A stretch of DNA of 64,000 nt from Streptomyces sp. DHE7-1 (GTDB lineage: Bacteria > Actinomycetota > Actinomycetes > Streptomycetales > Streptomycetaceae), in contig JACJDG010000003.1 of assembly GCA_016432725.1 (NCBI GenBank), positions 1,550,001 to 1,614,000 on the forward strand, written 5' to 3'. Shown in pieces: positions 38,499 through 48,400 of this stretch (the first letter of the stretch is position 1; every line of letters begins with the position of its first letter). The notes beneath the pieces were generated by a model. The model did not search any database. It was not told the origin of the DNA and saw only the letters and a list, made by a program, of their open reading frames with translations. Made by a program: the position numbers and the translations under genes.

Positions 38499-39476
38499 TC
38501 AGCCCTTGGCCACGGCACGCAGCCGGTCCACCACGTCCGCGCGCAGCTCGGCCGGCTCCACGACCACCGCGTCCGGTCCGAACTCCACCAGCCAGGCGTC
38601 CAGCCCGTGCCCGTACGGAATCTCCAACTCGTCCCAGCCGTCGCCCAGTTCCCGGACCGCGGTGGCCTTCGCCCGAAGGGGGTAACCGGAGCCGGAGCGC
38701 AGCCGGATCAGCGCCGAGCGGTCGGCGATCTCGCCGGCCCAGCTCGCCACCGTCTCACGCACGGTGACCACGTCGGGCACCGGCGCGGTGAAGCCGGTGC
38801 CGCGCGAACGCACCCGGCCGGTGATCCGGGAGAGCCGGAAGACACGCTCGGCGCCCCGGTCCCGGTCGAAACCGGCCAGGTACCAGTGGCCGCGCCAGCA
38901 CTCCAGCGCCCACGGCTCGACGTGCCGGGGCTCGGGGCGGGCGGCGGAGGCCTTGCGGTAGTCGAAGACCACGGGACGGCGGTCGCGGCAGGCCAGCATC
39001 AGCGGTTCGAAGGCGGCCTCGTGCACCGGGATGCGCGGTTCCAGGGCGCCGTGCGCCTCGTAGGGGTCGACGTCCTCGGGGAGCCCGGCGGCGCGCAGCT
39101 TCTGCAGGGCGCCGCTGGCCGCGCCGGCCAGCCGGGCCTGCTGCCAGACCTTGGCGGCCAGGCCCAGGGCGGCGGCCTCCTCGGCGTCCAGGGTGATGGG
39201 GGGCAGGCGGTTGCTGTCCCGGCGGGCGAGGTAGCCGACCTCGCCGTCGATGTTCTCCACGGTCTCGATGACCAGGCCCAGCTCGCGCAGGTCGTCCTTG
39301 TCCCGCTCGAACATGCGGTTGAAGGAGTCGTCGCTGGCCGCCGCGCCCCGCTCCGGCCTGGAGGCCTCGACGTAGGCCTCGATGGAGTCGCGCAGCTCGC
39401 GCTTGCTGAGCGGCCGGCGTGTGCCGAGCAGGCACAGCGCGAGGTTCATCAGCCGCTCGGCCTTGGCAATGGCCAT
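38499..39476 (-). CDS. pafB: WYL-domain regulator PafB
   Basis: The 325-residue protein opens AKAERLMNLALCLLGTRRPL, the PafB-type helix-turn-helix. It carries the defining WYL segment in CWRGHWYLAGFDRDR and ends in a WCX domain (GWDELEIPYGHGLDAWLVEF). It is the partner of PafC in an actinobacterial DNA-damage-response activator. It is the first gene of the pafB-pafC run toward tatA. Confidence 0.93.
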   Translation of the reverse strand: MAIAKAERLMNLALCLLGTRRPLSKRELRDSIEAYVEASRPERGAAASDDSFNRMFERDKDDLRELGLVIETVENIDGEVGYLARRDSNRLPPITLDAEEAAALGLAAKVWQQARLAGAASGALQKLRAAGLPEDVDPYEAHGALEPRIPVHEAAFEPLMLACRDRRPVVFDYRKASAARPEPRHVEPWALECWRGHWYLAGFDRDRGAERVFRLSRITGRVRSRGTGFTAPVPDVVTVRETVASWAGEIADRSALIRLRSGSGYPLRAKATAVRELGDGWDELEIPYGHGLDAWLVEFGPDAVVVEPAELRADVVDRLRAVAKG

Positions 39477-39590
39477 CGACGCCCTTCGCCTTCCCTATGG
39501 TGCTTCCGACCGATGACCGTACCGCCCCGGGGTGTCGGGGCAAAAGCCGGACCGGGGAAGCGGAGCCGTCCTGAACAGCGGCGGTCACGC

Positions 39591-39625
39591 AAGGAGGGCC
39601 CGTGCGGACAGCACGGGCCCTCCTT
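39591..39625 (-). terminator. Perfect 15-bp stem terminator after the FKBP gene
   Basis: AAGGAGGGCCCGTGC and its exact complement flank GGACA. It lies 13 bases past the FKBP stop and separates it from pafB. Confidence 0.85.
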
Positions 39626-39638
39626 CGACCAGGTTCGG

Positions 39639-40018
39639 TCAGCGCTTGGCAACGCCCACGAGGTCGCAGACGAAGATCAGCGTCTCGCCCGGGGCGATCC
39701 GGCCGCCGGCGCCGCGGTCGCCGTACGCGAGGTGCGCGGGGATGGTCAGCTGGCGGCGGCCGCCGACCTTCATGCCCTGGACGCCCTTGTCCCAGCCCTG
39801 GATGACCTGGCCGACGCCGAGCTGGAAGTCCAGCGGGGTGCCGCGGTTCCAGGAGGCGTCGAACTCCTCGCCGGTGGAGAAGGCGACGCCCACGTAGTGG
39901 ACCTTGACGATGTCGCCCGCTCCGGCGACCTCGCCGTCCCTTCCCAGATGTCCTTGATCTCGAGGTCCGCCGGCGGCTCGCCGCCCGGGAAGTCGATCTC
40001 GGGCTTCTCGATGCTCAC
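39639..40018 (-). CDS. FKBP-type peptidyl-prolyl isomerase, cytoplasmic (one apparent frameshift)
   Basis: This single-domain FKBP is 126 residues when repaired. The start is GTG 40018 (SIEKPEIDFPGGEPPADLEI) with AGGAGC upstream. The body is GVAFSTGEEFDASWNRG, VIQGWDKGVQGMKVGGRR, AYGDRGAGGRIAPGETL, containing the isomerase and FK506-pocket residues. One G missing near 39945 (GAAGGGGAC read as GAAGGGAC) breaks the frame. It catalyses proline isomerisation during folding. Its paralogue upstream is a lipoprotein. Confidence 0.9.
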
Positions 40019-40112
40019 GTCAAAAGCTCCTGCATTGTCTACGAGACGAAACATGGACAGTCTGTCATCCCCGCTGGTCTGCCGCCCGCCACGGCGCCGC
40101 GGCGGGCACGGG

Positions 40113-41126
40113 TCACATCGCGGCGAGGATGTCGACCGAGAACACCAGCGTGGCGCCCTTCTTGATGCCGCTACCGCTGGGCGGGGTGTCGCCGTAGCCC
40201 AGGTCCGGCGGCACGACGATCAGGACCCTGCTGCCCACCTTCTTGCCGGTCAGTCCCTGCGACAGCCCCTTGACGACCTGCTGCATCTGCTCCAGGGAGA
40301 ACTGGCTGAGCCGCCCGGAGTCGTACGTCTGCTGGAACGCCTTGTCGGTCCCCCAGACCACGCCCTTGAACTGGCACAGCACCGCCTGGTTCGCCTTGAC
40401 CTCGGGGCCGTCGCCCTCCAGGACGTAGACGGAGGCCAGTTCCTTGGGCGGGGTGCTCTGCTTGGCCGGCTTGATCTCCGGCGCCTTGCCGTCGGTGTTG
40501 GTGCCGACCGTCGGCAGCGCGGGGTCGTCCTGCGGGACCTCCTTGCCCTGGGCGGAGCTCTTGGAGTTGAACGAGTTGATCACGTCGATGACGAAGACCA
40601 GGGTGTCGGTGCCCTTGATGCCCGCCTGCGCGTTGCCCGACGTGCCGTAGCCCCAGGTGGGCGGTACGGCGATGAGCACCCGGCTGCCGGTCTTCTTGCC
40701 CTGCAGGGCGTACCGCCAGCCGTCGATGAGGCTGCCCTGGGCGAGCTGCATGACCAGCGGGCGGTGGCGGTCGTAGGAGTTGTCGAAGACCTTCGCCGTG
40801 CTCCAGATCTGGCCGAGGTAGTTCGCCTCGATGAAGTCGTTCTCCGCGACCGTGCGGCCGCTGCCCGCGATGACCGTCTTGACCGCGAGATCCTTCGAGG
40901 GGTCGCCCGGCCCCTTGGCGACGGTCGGCTTCTCCCCGAACTTCGTGCCCGCCGTGATCGCCGGCAGCGGCCCGTCCACGATCTTGGGCGGGGGTACCGA
41001 GGACGCCGGGCCCGACGGTGTCGGCGACGCGCCGGCCTTGCTGGACTCGGACTTGTCGTCGCCGCATCCGGCGAGCGTGACCAGTCCTGCGGGTACGGCG
41101 GCGAGGAGGAGTGAGCGTCGGCGCAC
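40113..41126 (-). CDS. Tandem FKBP lipoprotein (extracytoplasmic peptidyl-prolyl isomerase)
   Basis: The 337-residue protein has a signal peptide ending in the lipobox LVTLAGC, so it should be anchored outside the membrane. Two FKBP repeats follow: one around SLIDGWRYALQGKKTGSRVL, AVPPTWGYG, and one around VVKGLSQGLTGKKVGSRVL, VVPPDLGYG, separated by a charged linker. Aromatic pocket residues are partly lost in the second copy, so only the first may be active. GTG 41126 (RRRSLLLAAVPAG) is chosen because it gives a normal n-region. Confidence 0.9.
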   Translation of the reverse strand: MRRRSLLLAAVPAGLVTLAGCGDDKSESSKAGASPTPSGPASSVPPPKIVDGPLPAITAGTKFGEKPTVAKGPGDPSKDLAVKTVIAGSGRTVAENDFIEANYLGQIWSTAKVFDNSYDRHRPLVMQLAQGSLIDGWRYALQGKKTGSRVLIAVPPTWGYGTSGNAQAGIKGTDTLVFVIDVINSFNSKSSAQGKEVPQDDPALPTVGTNTDGKAPEIKPAKQSTPPKELASVYVLEGDGPEVKANQAVLCQFKGVVWGTDKAFQQTYDSGRLSQFSLEQMQQVVKGLSQGLTGKKVGSRVLIVVPPDLGYGDTPPSGSGIKKGATLVFSVDILAAM

Positions 41127-41190
41127 GGGAAGGGCCTCGTAATCGGTCGATCTTGCGGATTGGCGTGCGCGCAACTCTACGACGCGAGGC

Positions 41191-41219
41191 GGGCGCCGTA
41201 CGGTAAACGTACGGCGCCC
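41191..41219 (-). terminator. Hairpin terminator after pafA
   Basis: GGGCGCCGTACG and CGTACGGCGCCC pair around GTAAA, about 50 bases past the pafA stop. Confidence 0.8.
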
Positions 41220-41269
41220 GTGTGGCGTTCCGGCATTTCGGCCCGGAAAGGCTTGACTCGCGTGCGGTG

Positions 41270-42631
41270 TCACATTCCGGCGATGAGCTTCTCCACGCGG
41301 TCGTCCACCGAGCGGAACGGGTCCTTGCACAACACGGTGCGCTGTGCCTGGTCGTTGAGCTTGAGGTGCACCCAGTCGACCGTGAAGTCGCGGCGCTGTT
41401 CCTGTGCCCGGCGGATGAAGTCGCCGCGCAGCCGGGCCCGAGTGGTCTGCGGGGGGACCGACTTGCCCTCGAAGATCTTCAAGTCGTTGCAGATCCGGGC
41501 GGCTTGGCCCTTCTTCTCCAGCAGGTAGTAAAGGCCCCGGCGACGGTGGATGTCGTGGTACGCGAGGTCTATCTGGGCGACCCGCGGGTGCGACATGGTC
41601 ATGTTGTGCTTGGCCCGGTACCGCTCGATGAGCTTGTACTTCATGACCCAGTCGATCTCGGTGCCGATGCGGTCCAGTTCCTCGGTCTCGATGGCGTCGA
41701 GGGTGCGGCCCCACAGCTCCAGGACCTGCGCGACCGTGCCGGTGCGGATGCCGCGGCGGTCGCAGAAGTCGACCGCCTTGTCGAAGTACTCGCGCTGCAC
41801 CTCCAGCGCGGACGCCTCCCGGCCGCTGGCCAGGCGCACCTTGCGCCGGCCGGTGATGTCGTGGCTGACCTCGCGGATCGCCCGGATCGGGTTCTCCAGG
41901 GTGAGGTCGCGCATCACGGTGCCCGCCTCGATCATGCGCAGCACCAGGTCGGTCGCGCCGACCTTGAGCAGCATGGTCGTCTCGGACATGTTCGAGTCGC
42001 CCACGATGACGTGCAGCCGGCGGTAGCGCTCGGCGTCCGCGTGCGGTTCGTCGCGGGTGTTGATGATGGGCCTGGAACGGGTCGTCGCCGAGGAGACGCC
42101 CTCCCAGATGTGCTCGGCCCGCTGGCTGACGCAGTACACCGCGCCGCGCGGGGTCTGCAGGACCTTGCCCGCACCGCACAGCAGCTGCCTGGTCACCAGG
42201 AAGGGGATGAGGATGTCCGCGAGCCGGGAGAACTCCCCGTGCCGGGCCACCAGATAGTTCTCGTGGCACCCGTAGGAGTTGCCCGCCGAGTCGGTGTTGT
42301 TCTTGAAGAGGTAGACGTCGCCCGCGATTCCCTCCTCGTGCAGGCGTCGTTCCGCGTCCACCAGGAGTCCTTCGAGAATGCGCTCGCCGGCCTTGTCGTG
42401 GGTGACCAGTTCGGTCACGTTGTCACATTCGGGTGTGGCGTATTCCGGATGTGACCCCACGTCCAGATAGAGCCGGGCGCCGTTTCGCAGAAAGACATTG
42501 CTGCTGCGGCCCCATGACACGACACGGCGGAAGAGGTACCGCGCCACCTCGTCAGGAGACAGGCGCCGCTGTCCCCTGAACGTGCATGTGACGCCGTACT
42601 CGTTCTCCAGCCCGAAAATGCGGCGGTCCAT
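41270..42631 (-). CDS. pafA: Pup ligase PafA
   Basis: The 453-residue protein begins [18 protein letters not shown]. The nucleotide/metal region holds [15 protein letters not shown], with Asp57 as the catalytic aspartate. ATP-grasp-like glutamine-synthetase fold segments follow ([37 protein letters not shown]). PafA activates the C-terminal glutamate of deamidated Pup with ATP and forms an isopeptide bond to substrate lysines. It lies 9 bases downstream of the MFS gene, apart from pup and dop, which are about 10 kb away in this window. Confidence 0.96.
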   Translation of the reverse strand: MDRRIFGLENEYGVTCTFRGQRRLSPDEVARYLFRRVVSWGRSSNVFLRNGARLYLDVGSHPEYATPECDNVTELVTHDKAGERILEGLLVDAERRLHEEGIAGDVYLFKNNTDSAGNSYGCHENYLVARHGEFSRLADILIPFLVTRQLLCGAGKVLQTPRGAVYCVSQRAEHIWEGVSSATTRSRPIINTRDEPHADAERYRRLHVIVGDSNMSETTMLLKVGATDLVLRMIEAGTVMRDLTLENPIRAIREVSHDITGRRKVRLASGREASALEVQREYFDKAVDFCDRRGIRTGTVAQVLELWGRTLDAIETEELDRIGTEIDWVMKYKLIERYRAKHNMTMSHPRVAQIDLAYHDIHRRRGLYYLLEKKGQAARICNDLKIFEGKSVPPQTTRARLRGDFIRRAQEQRRDFTVDWVHLKLNDQAQRTVLCKDPFRSVDDRVEKLIAGM

Positions 42632-42640
42632 GACTGAACA

Positions 42641-43899
42641 TTACGCCCGATCCCCCGAGCTGAAACGGGGTTCGGCAGCACGATTTGGATCATTTTCCGA
42701 TGAAGCCGCAACAACCCCGCTCCGCGCGGGAGCTGCGAGGACCCGCCCGGTGGCGAGGAGGACCAGCAGGGACACGGCTCCCGCGGCGCCGGGTACGGCG
42801 TATCCCCACAGCGGGCCGCCGGCCTGGACCACCGGGCCCGCCAGGCCCGTTCCCACCGAGGCTCCCACCGTGAACGTCGTGACGAGCCAGGAGAAGGCCT
42901 CGGTGACGGTGCCGCTCGGGGCGTGCCGGTCGACGATGATGAACGCGCAGGCGATGCAGGGGGCGAGGAACACCCCGGAGACCAGGCTGAGCAGCACCAT
43001 GGCGACGGGGCCCGGCATGAGCATCAGCGGCAGGTAACAGACCGCCAGAAGGGCGACCAGGACCCGCAGTCGCCGCTCGGGCGCGCCGCTCCAGGAGCGT
43101 GCGCCGTACACGGTGCCGCCGATGAGCGCCCCGAGGCCGAGAGCGGCCATGAGCCAGCCGTAGACCGCGTCGCCGCCGTGCTCGTCGGCGTACGGCACGG
43201 AGGCCACGGTGATGGAGCCGAGCGCGATGCCGACGAACAGGAACGCGGCGAGCAGCGCGAGCAGCCCGGGCGAGCGCAGGGCGCCCAGCCAGTGCGCCTC
43301 GCGCGGCGCCGAGCGCCACGCGCGCGAGGGCGGCGAGAGGACAACGGAGAGCGCGCCGAGGACGCCGACGGCGTTAAGCACCAGCAGCGCCGCCCGCTCC
43401 GACCACAGCGACACGCACAGTGTGACCAGCAACGGGCCCACCGTGAACATGACTTCCTGGGCGACGGCGTCCATGGCGTACGCGGTGTGCACCTGCTCCT
43501 CGCGGCGCAGCACGGAGGGCCACAGGGCCCGCAGACCGCCCTCCAGCGGCGGGGTGAACAGGCCGGCGGCGGCCACGGCGGCGCAGGCGAGGGCAGCGAT
43601 CCGGTGCCGGAGAACGCGAACGCGGTCATCGCCAGCGCCGACAGGACGGCGGCGGGCAGCTGGACGCGCGGCTGGCCGTACAGGTCCACCAGGCGGCCCA
43701 GCACGGGCTGGCCGACGGCGTTGGCGACGCCGTACACGGCCGCGAGGGCGCCCGCCAGGCCGTACGTACCACCCTCGGCGCGGACGAACAGCACCAGCGC
43801 GATCGCGGCGGTCGCGTTGGGCAGCCGGCCCACCAGGGTGCCGGTCAGCAGCCGGGCCGCGTGTCTCGCCCTGAGGATCTCCAGGTACCCCGCGGCCAT
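42641..43899 (-). CDS. Major facilitator superfamily transporter (one apparent frameshift)
   Basis: Twelve hydrophobic segments are expected over 419 residues. The start is ATG 43899 (AAGYLEILRARHAARLL) with GGAGG five bases upstream. The loop-2 motif is GQPVLGRLVDLYGQPR. At about 43605 the frame changes from FAFSGTG to IAALACAAVAAAGLF; one missing G explains it and restores 420 codons. The C-terminal half includes GALIGGTVYGARSWSG. No substrate can be assigned. It is co-oriented with pafA and divergent from a LacI regulator. Confidence 0.85.
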
Positions 43900-44038
43900 G
43901 TCGCGCCTCCAAGTGTTACGTATAACCCCGCCCGTCATACGTACCATGTGCGCTGTTCACCCGTCCAGACGACCGGACGCGAGCCGGCGGGCCACGGCCC
44001 CTCGCGCGGACGACCGCCAGAACAGGAGCACCCCCGCG

Positions 44039-45060
44039 GTGGCACGCAGCAGCACCCGCCCGACCAGCCGTGACGTCGCGCAGGCGGCCGGCGTCTCCCA
44101 GGCGGCCGTCTCCCTCGTGCTCGGCGACAAATGGCGCGGCCGGGTCTCCGAGGCCACCGCCGACCGGGTCCGGGAAGCCGCCCGCGACCTCGGCTACCGG
44201 CCCAACCTCGCCGCCCGCAACCTGCGCCTCGGCCGCACCCGCACCGTCCTGCTCGTCGTCCCCGCGCTCACCACGGAGTTCTTCGCCGGCGTCTACACCG
44301 GCGCCGCGCGCGTCGCCGCCCGGCACGGCTTCGGCGTCGTGCTGTACCCGTCACCCGAGGGCATCGGCCCCGCCCGCGACCCCTTCGCCTCCGCGCAGGC
44401 CGCCCTGGACGGCGTCATCGCCTCCTCCATGGCCGCCGACGCCCTCAGCGCCATCCGCGGCGACCAGCTCCCCCTCGTCATGCTCGACAGCGACCCGCAC
44501 GGCAGCCTCGGCGCCGCCACCGTGAACCTCGACATCGCCGACGGGGTTCGGCAGGTCACCGAGCACCTGCTGGCCCTCGGCCACCGCGACTTCCTGCACC
44601 TGGCCGCCGACGTGCCCTCCTGGACCTTCGAGATGCGCGCCCGGGAACTCGCCGCCCGCCTCGCCGCCGTGCCCGGGACCCGGATCCGGACCGCCCCCGC
44701 CCCCATCTCCATCGACGGTGCCCGCACCGCCACCGAGGCCGCGCTGGCCGCCCCGGCCCCCGCCCGACCGCCGTGGTGTGCGACGACGACAAACTGGCCG
44801 CCGGCGCCTACAAGGCGCTGCGCCGCCTCGGCCTGCGCGTCCCCGACGACGTGTCCGTCACCGGCCTCGACGACCTGGCCCTCGCCACCGCGCTCGACCC
44901 CGAACTCACCACCGTCCGGCTCGACGCCGAACTGTTCGGGCAACGCGGCATGGAAGCCCTCCTCGCCGTCCTGGACGGCCGCGAACCTCCCGGCGGCGAC
45001 ATCCCCGTAGAACTCGTCACCCGGGGCTCCACGGGCCCGGCAGGGGCCGAAAGGCCCTGA
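44039..45060 (+). CDS. LacI-family transcriptional regulator (one apparent frameshift)
   Basis: The DNA-binding head is RPTSRDVAQAAGVSQAAVSL with hinge NLAARNLRLGRTRT, followed by a periplasmic-binding-type effector domain ending LDGREPPGGDIPVELVTR. The frame changes near 44763, where one C is missing (GCCCCGACC read as GCCCGACC); the conserved AVVCDDDKLAAGAYKAL then continues. Repair gives 340 residues. GTG 44039 has AGGAG ten bases upstream. It is divergent from the MFS gene, which it probably controls. Confidence 0.86.
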
Positions 45061-45429
45061 CGGGGCGCGACGGCCCGGTCGCGCCCGCGCCGGGCCCGGA
45101 CATCCAGGCCGTGTCGCGCCCCGGCAGGCCCGGAAGAAGGAGCCCACGTCGCGCCCCGGCAAGCCCGGAACAGGGAGGCGTCACGCCCCGGCGTGCCCGG
45201 GACGAGTAGCCCGTGTCGGCCCCGGCGGGCCCCACCACGGACTCGCGGCCCTCCTTCGGCCCCAGCACCAGCCTTCGGCCGATCCGGCGGCCACGACGCG
45301 GCCTCGCGCCCGCGTACCGGCCGTCGCAGGAGGCAGAGCCCGGTCGGCACGATCAGCGTGGGCGAGCGACTCGCACCGCCCGCCGGCCCCACCGGCTTCC
45401 GGACGGCTCCCCCGCCCCCGCGCCGTCCG
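45061..45429. other. 369-bp intergenic region between convergent genes
   Basis: No gene is visible. It holds the degenerate tandem repeats at 45111-45232 and otherwise unstructured GC-rich sequence between the LacI regulator and the ATPase, whose stops face each other. Confidence 0.6.
45111..45232. repeat. Four degenerate 32-35-bp direct repeats
   Basis: Units begin at 45113, 45148, 45180 and 45215 with GTCGCGCCCCGGC or close variants, each followed by a GCCCGG-type core and a purine-rich stretch. They lie between convergent genes and contain no ORF of note. Confidence 0.65.
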
Positions 45430-48400
45430 TCACGCGCCGGCGCCCGCCGGCATCAGCCGGGTCACCGTCTCCTCCAGGCGGGGCAGCACCCGCTGGCCCG
45501 CCAGAGCCACCGCGATGCCCGCCACCACACCGGCCCATCCCACCGGGCCCAACGGGGTGCAGCCGACCGCGTGGCTCACCACCGGCACCTGGATGAGAGC
45601 CACCAGGGCCACCGCCGAACCCAGCGACGTCACCCGGACCAACGGGCTGTCCCGGCGGTCCAGCAGCGTCTGCGCGAGCTGGGTGCCGACCACCCCGCAG
45701 AGCGCCATCGTGCTCGAACGGCGTGCCGTACCCGGGTGAGACGGCCGACCAGCCACGCCGTCACCGCGCCCAGACACGTGGTCAGCGCCCGGTGCCGGAT
45801 CTGGCGGATCAACGGCTCCCCCAGCACCCCGCCCGCCGCGTCCTCCGGCGACCGCGGACCCGACCGCTCCGCCGCCTCCGCCCCGGCCTTCGGCGTCACC
45901 GCCACGGCCATCGCCGGGAACAGGTCCGTGAACAGGTTCACCAGCAGCATCTGCCGCGTCGACAACGGCGCCCGGCCCGACACCAGCGTGCCCAGCAGCC
46001 CGAAACCCACCTCACCCGCGTTGCCGCCGATCAGGATCGCGATCGCGTCGGCCACGCTGTGCCACAGCGCCCGCCCCTCGACGACCGCGTCGATCAGCAC
46101 CGTCAGATCGTCGTCCGTCAGCACGATGTCCGCCGCGTTGCGCGCCGCCGCCGACCCCCGGGCGTTGATCCCCACACCGATGTCGGCCGCCCGGATCGCC
46201 GCGGCGTCGTTGGCGCCGTCACCCACCATCCCCACCACCCGGCCCGCGTCCCGCAACGCCTCCACCACCTGCAGCTTCTGCTCCGGCGCCACCCGCGCCA
46301 CCACACCCGCGTCCCGCAGCATCCGGGCCCGCCCCGAACGGTCCGCCGCGCCCAGCTCCTCCCCGTCACCACCACCGGCTCCTCCGGCCACCCCAGCTCC
46401 CGGGCGATCGCCCGCGCCGTCTGCGGATGGTCCCCGGTCAGCATCACCGGCCGCACCCCGGCCTCGTACAGACCCCGCACCAACGCCGTCGACGTCTCCC
46501 GCGGCACGTCCGAGAGCGCCAGCAGCCCCGTGAACACCAGCTCCCGCAGCGGCTCCTCCAGCACCCCGGCCGCCCCCTCCCCCTCCGCCAGCCGGCGCCC
46601 GGCCACCGCGAGCACCCGCAGCCCGTCACCGGCCAGCACATGCGCCCCCTCCCAGGCGTGCGACGGCAGATCCCGGCAGGCCGGCAGCACCGTCTCCGGA
46701 GCACCCTTCACCACCAGCATCCGCACCCCGTCATCCGTCCGGCCGACCGCCGCCGCGTACCCGCGCGCGGCCTCGAACGGCAGCCCCTCCAACTGGGTCC
46801 ACCCCGGATCGTCCCCGGCCGCGTCCAGCACCGCCTCGTCCGTCGCGTGCACCGGCCGCTGCGACCCGCCGTTCAGCCGCGGACACGCCCGCGCCGCCGC
46901 CCGCACCGTCTCCGCGGCCGCCACCTCACCCGCGGCGCACACCCCGCCCCCGGCGTCCGCCACCCGCACCAGCCGCAGCCGGTTCTCCGTCAGCGTCCCC
47001 GTCTTGTCGAAACAGACCGTGTCCATCCGCCCCAGCGCCTCCAGCGTGCGCGGCGTCCGCACCAGCACCCCGTCACGGCTCAACCGCCGCGCCGCCGCCA
47101 GCTGCGCCACCGTCGCCACCAGCGGCAACCCCTCCGGCACCGCCGCCACGGCCACCGCCACCCCACCGCTCACCGCGTCCCGGACCGGAGTCCCCCGCAG
47201 CAACGCCAGCCCCGTCACCGCCGCCCCGCCCCCAGCGTCCACGGCAGCGCCCGCCGCGTCAGCTCCTGCAACCTCGCCTGCACCCCACCCGCCGGCGGCG
47301 TCCGCGCGGCCAGATGAACCGCACGCGCCGCCTCCGTACGGTCACCGGTGTCCACCACCACGGCCCGCGCCGTCCCCGCCACCACCGTCGTCCCCTCGAA
47401 CACCATGCACCGCCGGTCCGCCACCACCGCGTGCGGCGTCCGGTCCGTCTGCTTCTGCACCGGCAGCGACTCCCCCGTCAACGCAGACTCGTCGACCTCC
47501 AGACCCTCCTCCCACAACAACCGGGCATCCGCCGGCACCACGTCGTCCCCGGCCAGCTCGATCACGTCACCCGGCCGCAGCCCACCCGCGTCCACCGTGC
47601 GCGTCCCACCCGCCGGCGCCTCCTCCTCCGACGGCGCGACCCGCGCCTTGCGCTGCTGATCCGCCAGCAACCCCGACAACGCCCGCTCCGCACGCAACCG
47701 CTGCACCCCACCCACCAGCGCGTTCAGATCCAGCGCGCCCACCACCAGCAACGCGTCCACCACCGAACCCAAGATCGCCGACGCCGCCGAACCCACCGCC
47801 AGCACCGGAGTCAGCGGATCATGCAACTCACCGCTCACCGCCCGGCCCAGCCGCACACTCCAGCGCACCGGACCCACCGCCGGATGCCCGGCCACCGCAC
47901 CCGCCGCCCCCGCAACCCCGCCGTCACCCGGTCCAGCCCGCTCACCTCGGCGACCGGCTCCCGGCCCAGCCGCTCCCGCGCCTCCTCCGCCTCCAGCTCA
48001 TGCCAGTGCACCCGCGGACGCGGACGCGGAGCCGACGCCGCCGCCACCCCAGACCCGCCCGCACCCCGGAGAACAACGCACTCGCCGCCGCCAGATCCAC
48101 CGGCACATGCCGCATCCCCGGCAGCACCGCCAGCCGCCCACGCCCGCCCTCGACTCCCCACCGCCACCAGCAACCCCGAAAGCGCGGCACCCGACCGCGC
48201 CAGCGTCTGCGACCGGCCACCCACCGCACGCGCCGCCGGAACCGCCATCAGCACCCGCCACACATCCGGCAGACCACGCCGGGCCAGCACATCCGCCCCC
48301 CACACCACCGCACCGTCCCCGTCCACCAGCGCCACCGCCAGATCACCGGCCCGCAACCCCGCCAGCACCGCGGCGTCGTCCGCCGAACCCAGCCGGGCGA

